DNA from: Venturia oleaginea
Taxonomy: Eukaryota > Ascomycota > Dothideomycetes > Venturiales > Venturiaceae
Direction of reading: 5' to 3'
NCBI GenBank assembly: GCA_013176395.1
Contig: JABMLP010000023.1
Location: 806,001-870,000, forward strand
Length of the DNA stretch: 64,000 nt
The notes beneath the pieces were generated by a model. The model had not been told where the DNA came from. It did no database searches and was given only the letters and a program-made list of their open reading frames with translations. How positions within the stretch are numbered: the first letter of the stretch is position 1; each line of letters begins with the position of its first letter. A program made the position numbers and the translations under genes. This document shows, in pieces, positions 20,693 through 32,500 of the stretch.

Positions 20693-22378
20693 TTAATCGC
20701 TATCAACAATAGATTCTAAGTCCGTCGTGCTGCTATCTGATTCAGAAGATATCTTGATATCTTTTTTACAAGTTCGCGCATTATGCCCAGCTGCGCCGCA
20801 GTTCCTACAGCGCCGTTGAATTGGTCGGGCTGTTTCTTGACCACCACTACCACGAGCCTTCTTTGATCCCTGAGGCGCTATAGACGCCTCTGCAGCTACC
20901 TGCGCTGCTGCAGTCCCATACTCAATAGTACCACCTTGCTGGATCCACTTCCTTTTGCGCCATTTTCGGTTCGTTGTTACTGCTAATTGCTCTTCAAGCT
21001 CGCGGTTACGCGCAACAAGCAGAGCGTTTTGGTGTAGCATCAATTCAGCGCCCTTAACAAGCTGGGAAAAGCCTGCCTGCGCAGTAACTGGTGACCGAGT
21101 AAAAGACTCGCTTACGAGCTTGGATTGGGATCCAAATTCATAAGTATTACTTGGAGTCTTGGACTGCCACGGCGTTTCTGGGAGATGGGTTTCTGGCGGG
21201 GTTCGTAGCCGTACTTCAAGGCGATCCAACACCACCTGCGCGTCGATAGGGACTAGCCCTACTGCCTCAAAAGCCTTTTGACAGTTCTCTTTCGTAAACA
21301 CGTCGAAAAACGCGTCTTTGAAGGCAGGGAGAAAGCCTTCCTTGTTGATATGGTACAGGCGTCGGCGTGCCAAGTCCCGGACGCGTTGGGAGTACTTGCG
21401 CTTCAACGGCGAGAAGCAGACCACGTCACGGGGCTGGAGTATATGCGACGAGAGCGATGGCATGCAGAGGGTTATAATCTTGTTTTCGAGGCAGTAGTCC
21501 TTGAAATCCTGGCTGAGATGGCTCTCATGGCCGTCCAAAATAAGCAGCCTGTATACCCCCACCTGCCGCGCCTTTGTATACGCATTAAAGTGCTTCAACC
21601 ACTCAAGACCAAGCGCGTTATTTGTGTAGCCGTTCTCAGAGACCGAGAGCTTCCAATTCCGTGGTATATCTGCCTTCTCATACCACGCAGAGATATGAAC
21701 GCGTCCTTTGTAGATAATGAAGGGCGGGGTCGCATACCCAGCGGCGCAGATGCTCTGGATAACTGTAACCCACTCGCGATCGCCTGGCTGGATTAAATTA
21801 GGCCGTGTACGTCTTTCAGAAGCTGTGACGACCTTCATTGACCCAATAACGCCCATCTGGAAGCCAATCTCGTCAAAGTTTTGCGTATCCTCGTCGTGGA
21901 TACCGTACTTTGCCTTGGTGTCTGTAACGAGCTTGAACCACGCGCCAATAATCTCTGGATCTTCCTGTAGTATCCTCTGCCTATCCTTAGCTCGATTGAA
22001 GGCCATCTTGAGCTCATCTGAGCGCGTTATGAACCTCTCAGCCCAGTTTTTCCCTACTGGCTCTCCACCGCGTACACCCAGTAGTTTATCCGCCATATCT
22101 GCTACCTCACACAGCCGGGGCGCGAATCCTCGCGAATCGAGGTCGAGGATGTATTGGACGATTGTCTGCTCTTCAGTCGTAGTGAGCTTGTGTCGGGCGT
22201 TGCGAGTATCTAGGCGATACGTAATTCCGTTACATCGCCTAGTTAATGTTGAAGGAGGTATATCAAACGCCTCAGCAGCGCGCCGGAGGCTTCGGAATTG
22301 GTGGGTATTGTAGGCAGAAAGGGCAAGCTGGATTCTGCCTTCTCTGTTAGATGATTGCGCGTTTTGTTGTTGACACAT
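20693..22378 (-). CDS. Fot1/pogo-like transposase (561 aa)
   Basis: I chose the ATG at 22378 (MCQQQNAQSSNREGRIQLAL) because the longer frame upstream runs into the TIR. Order of domains: a Psq/HTH DNA-binding segment (QLALSAYNTHQFRSLRRAAE), a CENP-B/Tc5-type HTH (CEVADMADKLL...NWAERFITRSDELK), then a DDE_1 catalytic domain with FDEIGFQMG (first Asp), LILDGHESH (second Asp) and HILQPRDVVCFSPLKRKY (third Asp). The last motif normally reads LQPLDV; here Arg replaces the Leu. The C-terminus carries a CCHC zinc knuckle CRNCGAAGHNARTC and a Ser/Asp-rich end, as in many fungal Fot1 relatives. There are no stops or frameshifts. It would catalyse cut-and-paste at TA sites. Confidence 0.95.
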   Translation of the reverse strand: MCQQQNAQSSNREGRIQLALSAYNTHQFRSLRRAAEAFDIPPSTLTRRCNGITYRLDTRNARHKLTTTEEQTIVQYILDLDSRGFAPRLCEVADMADKLLGVRGGEPVGKNWAERFITRSDELKMAFNRAKDRQRILQEDPEIIGAWFKLVTDTKAKYGIHDEDTQNFDEIGFQMGVIGSMKVVTASERRTRPNLIQPGDREWVTVIQSICAAGYATPPFIIYKGRVHISAWYEKADIPRNWKLSVSENGYTNNALGLEWLKHFNAYTKARQVGVYRLLILDGHESHLSQDFKDYCLENKIITLCMPSLSSHILQPRDVVCFSPLKRKYSQRVRDLARRRLYHINKEGFLPAFKDAFFDVFTKENCQKAFEAVGLVPIDAQVVLDRLEVRLRTPPETHLPETPWQSKTPSNTYEFGSQSKLVSESFTRSPVTAQAGFSQLVKGAELMLHQNALLVARNRELEEQLAVTTNRKWRKRKWIQQGGTIEYGTAAAQVAAEASIAPQGSKKARGSGGQETARPIQRRCRNCGAAGHNARTCKKDIKISSESDSSTTDLESIVDSD

Positions 22379-22415
22379 TGTGTTGATAAGGGAGCAGCTG
22401 GTCTTGGCATAAACT

Positions 22416-22473
22416 GACCCGCTCGATGGGTTGACCCGCTCGATGGGTTGACCCGCTCGATGGTGGAATACGT
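22416..22473. repeat. Right terminal inverted repeat, with a third sub-unit
   Basis: The outer 42 bases match the left TIR exactly; one additional 17-bp sub-unit follows inward, ending near 22416. Confidence 0.92.
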
Positions 22474-22583
22474 TAATTGATGATACATACATTACAGAGC
22501 TCCTTCATGGGGTATCGAAGAGAAGTGCAGAATGCAAAACAAGCCGGGAAATAATCTCCCACAATTCATGACCAACCAATCCA

Positions 22584-23925
22584 TCAATCCAATCCCTTGA
22601 ACATGTTCCTTGCGCCAGCAGTGACTTGAAGTCCTTTACTACCTCGCTTTCGCTTCTTACGCCTCTTCTTTTCCTTTTCTTCTTCCTCGTTGTCTTCCTC
22701 GGCATCATCGCTATCATCGCTGTCATCGTCGCTGTCGCTTCCAGGGAGAGCACGTTTGGTCGCGCCTGTGTCCTCTTCATCCTCGTCATCTGTATCGACC
22801 CAGGTTTTCTCAGTCCAGACTTTTACCGTTTGGCCCCCGGCACTTATCATTCTGCCGCCGTGGTCGAAACCCAATCCGATTACTCCTTCTAGATCATCGT
22901 GTCGCAGTACATCAATAATGTGGTTCTGTCCAATTTCGACTAGGGCAATGAGGCCATTGCCCATTCCAGCTGCGATGGTGGGTTTACTTGTTAAACCTTT
23001 GGGAAGTAGGGTGAGGCAATCCACGCTTTCTCCGCCTTCGTTAGTATCGAGGATTATTCTTTCGTCTTGATCGTCCCACACGCCACGCTCCCAGAGTGTA
23101 AGAATTCCGCCAGCTGTTCCTACTATGATTTTTTCACCACGACTTGTGCCTCTTTTGCCTAGTCCGCCGACGAACACTGAGCTGAGCAATTCTTCTTCTT
23201 GGTCCTCGCTTTTTACGAGAACCCCTCGCCGTAGATCGGTGACTGCTAGTGTTGTTCCGCCGGTTGTGACCCATTGTTTGCTGAACCCACTTGTGCTTGC
23301 GCCGCTTGGTGGGAGAGGAGTAAGGGAGGATACATAGTCGTCGTGTGGATAGTAAGTTGTTTGTGGTCTCGAGGCCTTGAACTTTCGGTCGTCCACTCGC
23401 ATGTCGTAGAGATGAAGAGCAGCTGAATCCGTAGCAAGGAGTAACGTCTGGGGACTCAGGACATGAAGAAGTGACGGCGCATCAATCTCCCCATTCGAAG
23501 CATTGCCTCTTCTGCAATTGCCAATTAGCACGGCGCTCAAGGCCACTCTAGACAAGGAAGACTCACGCATCCCCAGGAACAGCAATCTTCCCAAAAACCC
23601 GTCCAGTCTCAGCACTGGCCGCCTTCACAATCCCATCCGTCCCACTAGAATAAATCGTCTCTCCATCAAAACTAAAGCCAAGCGTCCGACAACTGCCTTT
23701 ATGCCTCCTCGTCTTCCACGACGAATCAATATGTCCGTATCCGTTTTCCGAAGCCGTGGCTGCTGCTTCGCTTTCTTCATCGCTCAGGTCGCCGGCGACG
23801 GGGGGAAGGCGAAATGCTTCAACATGGCCACTGGAGAGACCGACAGCGACGACGGGTTCGGTGGGGTGGATGGCTTGAGTGAAGATGTCGGAGGAGAGGG
23901 GGAGGGTGCAGAGGCAGTCGAACAT
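22584..23925 (-). CDS. JIP5: Jip5 / WDR55-like WD40 repeat protein
   Basis: Two minus-strand exons are 23925-23567 and 23511-22584, separated by a 55-bp GTGAGT...GCAG intron; the join reads [13 protein letters not shown] and gives 428 residues. The N-terminus [20 protein letters not shown] and [19 protein letters not shown] is characteristic of fungal Jip5. Further WD-like blades follow: [65 protein letters not shown] and [12 protein letters not shown]. The C-terminus is an acidic Ser/Asp/Glu run (around residues 365-400) followed by Lys/Arg clusters ([13 protein letters not shown]) typical of nucleolar proteins and then NMFKGLD. In yeast the orthologue is nucleolar and needed for 60S ribosomal subunit production. 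A Fot1-like element lies directly downstream. Confidence 0.92.
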
Positions 23926-25158
23926 GTTGGCTTGCCCTGATTGGCGCGCGATATGGTGAGAGGTGTTAGGAAAATTTGGATGGAGCTTCGAGATTTGTTC
24001 CTGGTGGACCCTGCATGCAAGGCGGAGTCACGTGGGATGGAAAATCGAAACCGCCTTGTGCAGTGAAAACTGGTAGCACGAATGGAGGTGAGGGTCCTCA
24101 TTTTTAGCCTGGGAGAAACACTGAGTCTTGGACCTTTCTACGATGATGAATTCCTGTCAACCTAATGAACTTGGAAATCCTTCCAGGGGATACTTTCAAC
24201 AACCTGTACTTCAAATTCTCTACTACTACTTTCAGCATCGCGGTTGGAAGTACTGATGACGCTTTTGTTGGTATCTATTCAAGGCCGTTGCTAGCAGGTA
24301 TACTGAGGGTTGTAGCCAGAAAGAACACTCACTCTCGGGTTGTTGCCAGCAGAAGACAACAGATAGAGTTGATGAGACTGCATCCTCGGATGAGAGCTCC
24401 TAGGTGAGAGCAGAAATGATGGAGACGATCTTCTGCTAGTATTTCCATATTGGCGTCTTTTCGTTGGCGGAGATTCATGGTTCCTTGGCGTTGTTTTCGA
24501 ACGAGGATGAAGCTCAGCTTAGTGCTGGATGAAGCTCGGCTTAGTGTTGGATGAAGCTCGGCTTAGTGTTGGGGAAAGCCCTCGTGACTTGTGGAGCCTC
24601 CAACCCCAAAACGAGGGTTGGAGTCCAACCCTCCCACCTCCGTTGAGCAACACCATACCATGACCACGACGCGGCTCAACATTTGCCCCAAGATTTGGAA
24701 TGCCTTCACCATCTCTTTTTTGTGATACGAGCATCCTTTACCCTGGGCCATGCGTCGCCTGCTGGTGACAGTCCTGCCAAGCAAAATATAGTGCGCATCA
24801 ATCTAAAAAACACGGCAGTACTATAGTAGCAACGACTTGTTTGGCCTTCGCTTCCCTCACTATGGCGCTCAATCTCTTTCATTTCCACTCATCTGGTGAA
24901 CCTTCAGCATCAGATCCTAGCCATTGACGTGCCACATACTACCCGCCTTCTTCTCATCAAATCTGCTTCCAACTCCGTTCAACTACACTCGTTAGATCTG
25001 CTTTCAAAACCTCTCAACCACACTCGTTTATCAGCTACCACTCTCCTCATATTACGACCGTCTCCACGAACATCTCGGGTCCACTTTCAACGTCCATATA
25101 TTGAAGTCCCTTGAACGACGCAACCCGGACGTGTGGGACGCCCTCCCAAGGAAGAGCC
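23926..25158. other. Intergenic region upstream of Jip5 and the Flc-like gene
   Basis: This divergent spacer is the promoter side of both flanking genes. It contains the 22-bp triple repeat at 24507-24572 and a 10-bp-arm palindrome at 24613-24633 (GAGGGTTGGA and its complement around one base). No exon was recognised. Confidence 0.5.
24507..24572. repeat. 22-bp tandem repeat, three copies
   Basis: Copies at 24507, 24529 and 24551 read ATGAAGCTCGGCTTAGTGTT followed by GG; the first differs by two bases (CAG for CGG, GCT for GTT). Confidence 0.9.
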
Positions 25159-27636
25159 ATGGCCCTTCGACCGTGGCGGCTGCTTCCACTGTTGTGGACG
25201 CTGACGTGTCTTCTACAATCAATTTACGCCATCAAACTGTTCGAGTCCAAGTCCTTAGATAATTGCATGAAAGGATCCGCATTCTCTGCCAGCCTGTTCC
25301 GTGTAACGTTCACGCCCAACAACCGGACGATAACCTATAATGTAAAGGGGTTTTCGGAAATTCAGGCCAACGTTGTTCTCGATGTCAAAGTCTGGATATA
25401 CGGATACGAGCTCAAGATTCAACAACTCAAGGAACCGCTTGATCCGTGCAAATTAGTACCGGATGAGAAGACTGGGAAACCGGTACCAGCCTTTGCCGGG
25501 CTGTGTCCCATGAACGCAGCCGATTTGGAGATGAGCTCGAATTTCGTCATGGACAAGCCAGCAAATGCTGACGCGGATATCATGAAGAAAATCCCAGGTA
25601 TGTATTCTACATCTTCGTCTACGAAGTCGACTAACGTCGTGCGCGTCAGCTGTGGGCTACTTTGTACCCGACCTCGACATCAAAGCTCACATATGGATCA
25701 ATGACACCCTAACGAGAAAGCCGCTCGCCTGCTTGGAAGTCGACCTGTCGAACGGACAAACAGTGCATCAAGTAGGCATGGCTTGGAGCATCGCTTTGAT
25801 TGTACTCCTCAGTCTCGTCTCCTCCGCCGTCATATCTGGACTCGGACACTCGAATACTGCCTCTCACATCGCCGCAAATGCGCTGGCCTTATTCGGCTAC
25901 TTCCAAGCTCTTGCTTTGATAGGAATGACGGCAGTAACAACTCCGCCGATTGTGCGTGCCTGGACACAAAACTTTCAGTGGAGCATGGGCATTATACGTG
26001 TCGATTTTCTACAAAAATTGGCGACCTGGTATCAACGAGCAACTGGAGGACAGCCATCGACTTATATATCGGGTCTTGACACGACCTCGGTCCAAATCCT
26101 CAAGAGAGCTGTGGTGGTCAATTCCAAATATGCAAATTTAAAATCGCTGGCTGTACAGGGCATAGAAAGAGTTGGATTTGTGGGCAATATCGAACTTACC
26201 AACATCTTCTTTACAAGTTATCTCTTTTTCGTAATATTTATAGTGTTTACGACGATTGGGGTTTTGCTCTTCAAGCACGGATGCGAGTTGCTCATTCGAA
26301 TGCGTAAAATGCGGCCAGAGAAATTTCACGAGTTCCGCACTGGCTGGAGGGTCATATTGAAAGGCATCCTATTCAGAATCGTGAGCCATACCGCCCTCCT
26401 GTATTATGCTATTGAAAAGCTAATTGTTCCATCCTAGGTTCTGATCACTTTCCCACAGATGGTTGTCATGTGCTTCTGGGAGATTACCAAACGCGATTCA
26501 CCCGGCCAAGTCGTTCTCGCCGTTACCTCTGTTCTCGCTGTCATGGTTTGTCTAGGCCTTGCATCCCTAAAGGTATGGGGCTATGCGCGTCGATCCATCG
26601 AGATGCATCAAAACCCGGCCTACATTCTCTACTCCGATATGACTATACTCAACAAATGGGGCTTGTATGTTCAGTCCTCCAATTGCCTTTCTTGACCTTA
26701 ACACTAACGCGCCTCAGTCTGTACATCCAGTTCAAGGCCCAAATGTACTTCTTCATCATACCCATGCTCCTATACACTTTGGTCAAGAGTTTGTTCATCG
26801 GATTGGCCCAAGGGAGTGGCAAAACGCAGAGCGTGGCTCTTATTATACTCGAACTTGGAATATTGATCGCAATCAGCACCATGCGGCCTTATATGGACAA
26901 AAAGACCAACATTTTCAACATAGCCATCGCAGCCGTCAATTTCATCAACGCCATGTTCCTACTTTTTTTCACTGGAGTCTTCGGCCTGCCGCCTCTAGCG
27001 ATCGGGATTATGGGCGTTCTCTTCTTCCTGTTGAACGCTGTCTTTGCCTTAGTGATTATTCTCATGGTTGTATGGACATCAATTTCCGCAATCATCTCGA
27101 AGAATCCTGAAACACGATACCAACCTATGCGAGATGATCGAGGCTCGTTCGTCAAAAGCCAAAACGACTTCAACACAGAGCTGGATGCCCTGGGAGCCAC
27201 AGCCCGTGGCGACACTGGATTACGAAGGATGCCACTAGATGATGAACCGGTTGGATTACGAAGGATGCCACTAGATGACGAACCGGTGGTCTACAATGTG
27301 CGGCAACAAGAATTTGATCGAAGCACAAGTCGACAAGGTCGTCCACGATACGCAGAGGACGAGTTTAGCAACGATTTTAGCAAGCAGTACGGCAAAGAGT
27401 TTGGCGCGAGTCATGACAGCTTTTCTGCTGTTTCTGCCATCTCGTCGGCTGGCAGTTTCCAGCACAGAACCAGCCATACCGCTCTACTACCTGTCCACCC
27501 GAATCCGCACCCGAGGAGCCCTTTGCCAGACAGTGGATTTAGGAGCCCGTTGGCACCACCAAGGACACAGACACGGAGCCCGACGTCGAGAGCAGCGAGC
27601 CCGGCGAACTTTTGGAAGCAAGGTGTTGGGTATTAG
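25159..27636 (+). CDS. Flc/TRP-like (PKD2-related) multi-pass membrane protein
   Basis: Four exons are 25159-25597, 25650-26380, 26438-26664 and 26718-27636, with introns of 52-57 bp; phases agree and give 771 residues. The start MALRPWRLLPLLW precedes a signal peptide ending near SIYA (residue 24). Next is an ML-like lumenal/extracellular domain (CMKGSAFSASLFRVTFTPNN, several Cys, CLEVDLSNG), then about nine membrane segments from residue ~210 (for example SIALIVLLSLVSSAVISGLG, FFTSYLFFVIFIVFTTIGVL, IGIMGVLFFLLNAVFALVII). The cytosolic tail is Ser/Arg-rich. This is the layout of yeast Flc1-3 and fission yeast Pkd2/Trp663, linked to calcium, FAD transport into the ER and cell-wall integrity; which applies here is unknown. 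The tail holds a 12-residue tandem duplication, GLRRMPLDDEPV twice. An in-frame ATG at 25111 is possible but would displace the signal peptide. Confidence 0.9.
27217..27288 (+). repeat. 36-bp in-frame tandem duplication in the Flc-like tail
   Basis: GLRRMPLDDEPV is encoded twice in succession; the two copies differ by a synonymous GAT/GAC and a base at the junction, so the duplication is recent. Confidence 0.9.
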
Positions 27637-29549
27637 CAAGGTAATGAATGGCCGGCCTAGGGGGCTCTGGACCTGTATTCACGGCGTTTTGGAAAGAAAG
27701 GAACGAGGTAATGTCAATACACATATTTAGCTCGACTTTTCAACGCATTCGAATGGAAAGTTCTAGTTTGACTGCGGCGCCAACCTTCAAAAAGCTGCGC
27801 TGCTAATTGCATAGTCTACTTACATTATGATTTCCGACGCCCTCTACCAACATCAACCACCGTCTTCACTCTGTCGCACCGAATTTCAAAATTCACGACA
27901 CTCATGTAGCCAGATCCAGACGGTTCAAACGGTCGGCGCTTTATTGATATCCGACTTATTGAGTTTGCGAGGTTGGGATCGTAGACTTACAATGTGAGCC
28001 ATTAATGAAAAAATCCAAAACGCTTCTCTCCGATCTCAGCCTCGACGTGTCAAAATTGGCTGGCATCGGAGACTTTCACGCCTACTCCTACTATCTCTGC
28101 AGCCGCAGCCCTGGAGAAGAAAGTCAATGTGATGATTCCCGCGATTGGGCAATGAGCTGGTGCCACTTTTGGAATCGGCGTACCAGCTCAACGCATCAAT
28201 AATGCCATTCATACAAGTAAACTGCAACTGTTAATGGTGGGAGCGGCGCATGGAACTGTTTCCTTATGAGGAGATGGATATGGGGATGGATGGCTGGTCA
28301 TGGGCTCTGGCTGCACATCATAGACTCGGTAATGATCAATTCCTGGGGCTCAAGGTCGCTACTGCGGATGGAGCCCGGCTCAAAATTTCTACCTACAAGG
28401 TGTTGAATCCGGATCTGTGCTGAGCTTTGAGAGGTCTCTACGCCTCTTTCATCCATTTGCCTATTAGCGTATTTTCTGCGAGTTTTGTTTGCTGGATGGG
28501 AGGCGGTGGCAGCAAGATACCCTTTGTTGTTACTGTTGTTGTTGACGCAACAATGAAAGCTTATCTTGAGATCTCGATCACGGTCACGAACTGTCAGTAG
28601 TGTATTCATTCCATGCAAAGAAATCACGATGGATTATGGTCTGCTTCCAGTCATCTCCAGCAACGAATCCCCACAATGGTTGAGAAAGGTGTAAGTGGGT
28701 GGGTAGGTATTACTCCATCACGCCCAAAGCCACCAAAGACATCTCCCCTATCCCATCCAGCAGCGCAGACAACGCCCAAAAAATGGCCATCCCACCTTTC
28801 TAAATGACGACCCTAGAGACGATGCCAAAACTGAATGCCGAAGTGAAGTACCACAAACGCACGAGTGACAAAGACTATTTGGTGCGCATCCAGCATCCCG
28901 GGCCACACTCCTCATTCGAGTAATTCAATATATGGCCGGGATGAGGAGGAGAAAGAAGCATGCATGGATGGACGCGCTTCAAAAGGGAAGAATGCAATAC
29001 CCAATACCCAATACCCCAACCCTTCCTTCCTTCCTTCTACTCCGCTCTCAAAGCCACTAAAATTCACTTTCCCCCAGCGGCATCCTGCAAGCCCATCTCT
29101 TCTCATCAGTAAGACTTCCTCAACAGACAACGAGCCCTCTATCCATAGCAGCACCCAAGATGGATAACCCAACAGCACCAGTGAGAGCAAGGCGGTTGAA
29201 GCAAAGCGGAGAAGAGTAGGGATAGATTGAGTGTGTTCTTCTGGTACGGCGGCTGCGAAGAGGGTCCTGGCTTCGAGAGCGAGTTGTGGAAAAGGTGGTG
29301 GGCACAGCCCAAGCAGCCTGACAAAGTGAGGACATGGTCCAAGTGAAAGACAGTGATCGAGAACAAACGACATATTTTCAAATCCGCTACGCCCAGGCAC
29401 TCATCATTACACAACTCCAGGGGAATATAAAAACGCTTAACGTATTCATCAAATCATGATACCGACGAGCGCCTCATCCAAAAACTGCGGCCACCATAAC
29501 AACCAGCAGTATACACAGAACAGAACAGAACAGAACAAAACAGGGCGAA
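27637..29549. other. 1.9-kb convergent intergenic region with simple repeats
   Basis: This lies downstream of both flanking genes. It holds short repeats: an AATACCC run near 28996-29020, a TTCC run near 29025-29037, and CAGAA four times at 29516-29535. A 150-codon minus-strand frame at 28912-29400 lacks an early ATG and recognisable motifs and was not accepted. Confidence 0.45.
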
Positions 29550-32500
29550 TCATCCCTTCTTCCCCCTCTGAATCAACCTCTTCCTCAAATTCTCAACCCC
29601 TTCGACCCATTTCCCCATTTCCTCCCTCTCCCCTACACTCCCACCAGTAAACTTACTCAAAAACTCCCCCATCTTAGATTCATCATACTTCTCTCCATAC
29701 ATAACCTTCGCAACAATCCTTACCTGCGTCCCAATTGACTCATCCTCAACACCAGCCGCGATCTCAACGCGCACACGGACCTTAGTTTGTAAAGTCGGTA
29801 GGAGTAACATGGCGTCCACAGCCATCCGCTCATCACTCAATATAAGCTCCTCTGTCATACAAGTTTGATCAAGGAGACGAACTGCCTCCGAGACAGCAAG
29901 GGCGTGTTTCCAACCCGAAGAGATGGTTTTGAGGACGGATGCAACGGTGGTTTGACATTGAGGTATACAGTGTAACTGAGCTCTCAGAAGCTGAAGGAAG
30001 AATCGTTTCGTAGTTGTCAAGGCGCGAGGTTTCTTATTCGATAGTCGCGATTCGGCACCGACGTATGAGAGTGAAATGGGCGCGTTCTCGCCACTCGATG
30101 CGGTTTTAAAAGAGGAAGGGCGGAAGAATAGTTCGAGGTCGTTGAGGTATGTAAAAGTTAGAGTATTGGGCTCGGCTGAGGCGGCTGTTACACTCCAGCT
30201 ATGCTCGTGCTCCAGTTCATCAACTTTGGCTGTGACTATGTTAGCCTGTACTCTTTTCTCATGAATGTAGCCATTTCTTACCTTTCAGCAGTGAGACCTC
30301 GCTAGAAGACCACCCACGGAATTCTTCACGAACACGCTCGGCCTCTTTGATCTCCTCCAGTATTTCAACTTTGCGCTCTTTGACAGCTTCGATGTTCGTC
30401 TCTTTCTCCTCGAGTTGACGTTGAAGATTGGCAAGCAATTGCTTCTTCTCTTCAATCACAGCTTCTGTAGTAACCAAGCTTTCGCGAGCAGCTTCCAACT
30501 CTTCACGATCATGGCTGGTAAGCTCGTCTGCCCGCTGTTGTAAGCGGTTGGCTTCCATCTCAAGTTCTTCATGCTGCTGGATGAGATCTGGCAAGACTGC
30601 GTCAATGGCCTCTTCTTGTTTCTTGAGGACTGCTTCGTCCCGGTCAAAGTCGCTTGCAAATTGAAGCTGACCTTTATGCAGATCCGACAAAAGCTTTCGT
30701 CGCCAAGTATACCAACCTCCCTTGCTCTGCATTCGAGCATTCGTCTTCATATTCTTGAATTGATTGTCCATGATAGCTCGTTCTTGAGGAGGAGCGAGAA
30801 GGTACTCTCGGAACAGAAGCGGCTGGTTTTCGTAGACTTCTTCCTCGAGAGTCTCCATATCTTCCCGGCCTCCGGCTGTGTAGTTCTTCATTTCCTGACA
30901 TGCATGGTGGTACATGTGAAGTTGAGGCTCTGTACCCACAGCAGCCGCGACACTACTTTCTAGACTCGGATCATCTTCATCTGCTTGTTCGTCCATATCG
31001 TGTAAGAATTTGCCGTCCATTCCTGGATGACCAGTGTGTCGCCGCTTGGTTGTTGTCAGCTCCATGAATCGAATGTTCGTCAATTTCAGAAAGTCTTGAA
31101 GCCCAATGTGTTCTACCGAATCTGCAGAGAGATCTTCCTGACTCTCACCAACCACTTCTACGGATTCTTCTAGTGCAATCACTTCCATCCGAACTTGCTT
31201 CCGAGGACTTGCAGATCGCCGCGGTGTGGGCATTTTTTTAGGACTGGCAGACTTCTTGGGCGATACATTCTTCTTTGGCGTGGCCGCAGCTTTCTTCACA
31301 GGAGATGTTGGTATCTGCTTTCGGGGGGTCGACAGCAGTCTGATAGACTCTGAGAGGGAAGTGGTTTTCGGCGCAGCAAACTCTTTCAAGGGAGAAAATG
31401 CAGATATTCCTGCATTCTTGGGTGCGGTTTGTTGCGGGGGAGTAGCCGCGATGATTTCAGGAGAGACTTCTCTTGCTGGCGCTTGTGGAGGAGCGGCAAA
31501 ATCGATGAGTTTGGAAGTTGGAAGCTCATCTACAGTATCGAGAACCGGATAAATGACTTCGTCCGACTGTAAGGATAGAAGACTCTGCCGGCTGGATCGT
31601 CTGGGCGATTTCGTGGGAGTTTTCGTTGGTGACGGAGTTTTGATCTCATCTGCTGATTGAACCTGGCGCAGTGGGCTTTTCGCACTAGCTTTTCGAGCGT
31701 TCCGTGGTGCTTTAGCTGGTGAATTGGCTGGTGATTTGACTTTGGTGGGTTTGACAGGCTTTGCGGGGCTTTGCGGAACTTGTAAAGTGGATGAAACCTT
31801 GATCGTTCTATCGATTGTAGCAGTGAGTTCCATGCTCATATCTTCTTCAGGGGCAAATTCATCGTTGTCTTGAAATAGCATCCCACTGATAATTCCGCCT
31901 TGCACCATGGTGAAGTCCATGGTCTCATCCCCAAAAGAAGTGTCTATGCTTTCTCGGCGTCCCTCATCTTTGGAGTGCACTTGCTGAATTCCTCCGACTG
32001 CCATCGTTAAATCCATAGTCTCGTCACCGAGCATGGACTCTTCCGCCAAAGAGCGACGTTGGACGCTGGATCTACGAGACTGACGCTTCGCTGGGCTACC
32101 AGTAGCACCTGACGATTGCCCAGCATTGGTGCTTGAACGTCTACGTTTCAGATTTCTCGCTGGTAGAGCATTTTCTTTGTCTTGGTTCCGGTCCTGATAT
32201 TGGTCCTGTTGTTGGCGGATAATTCCGCCTACAGCTTTAGTGATATCCATGCTCATATCTATCTCCGTCACTTCGTTGTCTTCTGCGGGCCCCTGTCTTT
32301 GGCTGCTAATTTGTGCCTTGAAGGCTGGTGAGAACGGATTGACGTTTTCTTGTTGCATTTGTGCTAGTTTCTGGACGCCAATTGAGTCGCGCGGCTTTCC
32401 CTGGGCCCAAGGCTTGAAAGATGCCTGTATTACGTTGTTCTCAACTTCGCTCTTCGCGTGCTCATCTGCCAGCATAGACGCCTTCCTAAGCGACTGTTCC

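Larger units (their letters stand above)
20610..22473 (-). mobile_element. Fot1/pogo-type (Tc1/mariner superfamily) DNA transposon, complete
   Basis: The element is 1864 bp, flanked by TA (20608-20609 and 22474-22475), the target duplication of this superfamily. Its ends are inverted repeats identical over 42 bases, starting ACGTATTCCACCATCGAGCG. Inside each TIR the 17-bp unit CATCGAGCGGGTCAACC is repeated: two copies on the left, three on the right. Between them is one unbroken transposase gene. Perfect TIRs plus an intact frame suggest recent insertion. It sits 110 bp beyond the stop codon of the Jip5 gene, in its 3' flank. Confidence 0.95.

Noticed and set aside
21717..22313. 198-codon plus-strand frame inside the transposon
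   Set aside because: Antisense shadow of the transposase, which has a full set of family motifs.
28912..29400. 162-codon minus-strand frame
   Set aside because: It starts at GTG, the first ATG is internal, there are no motifs, and it overlaps simple repeats.
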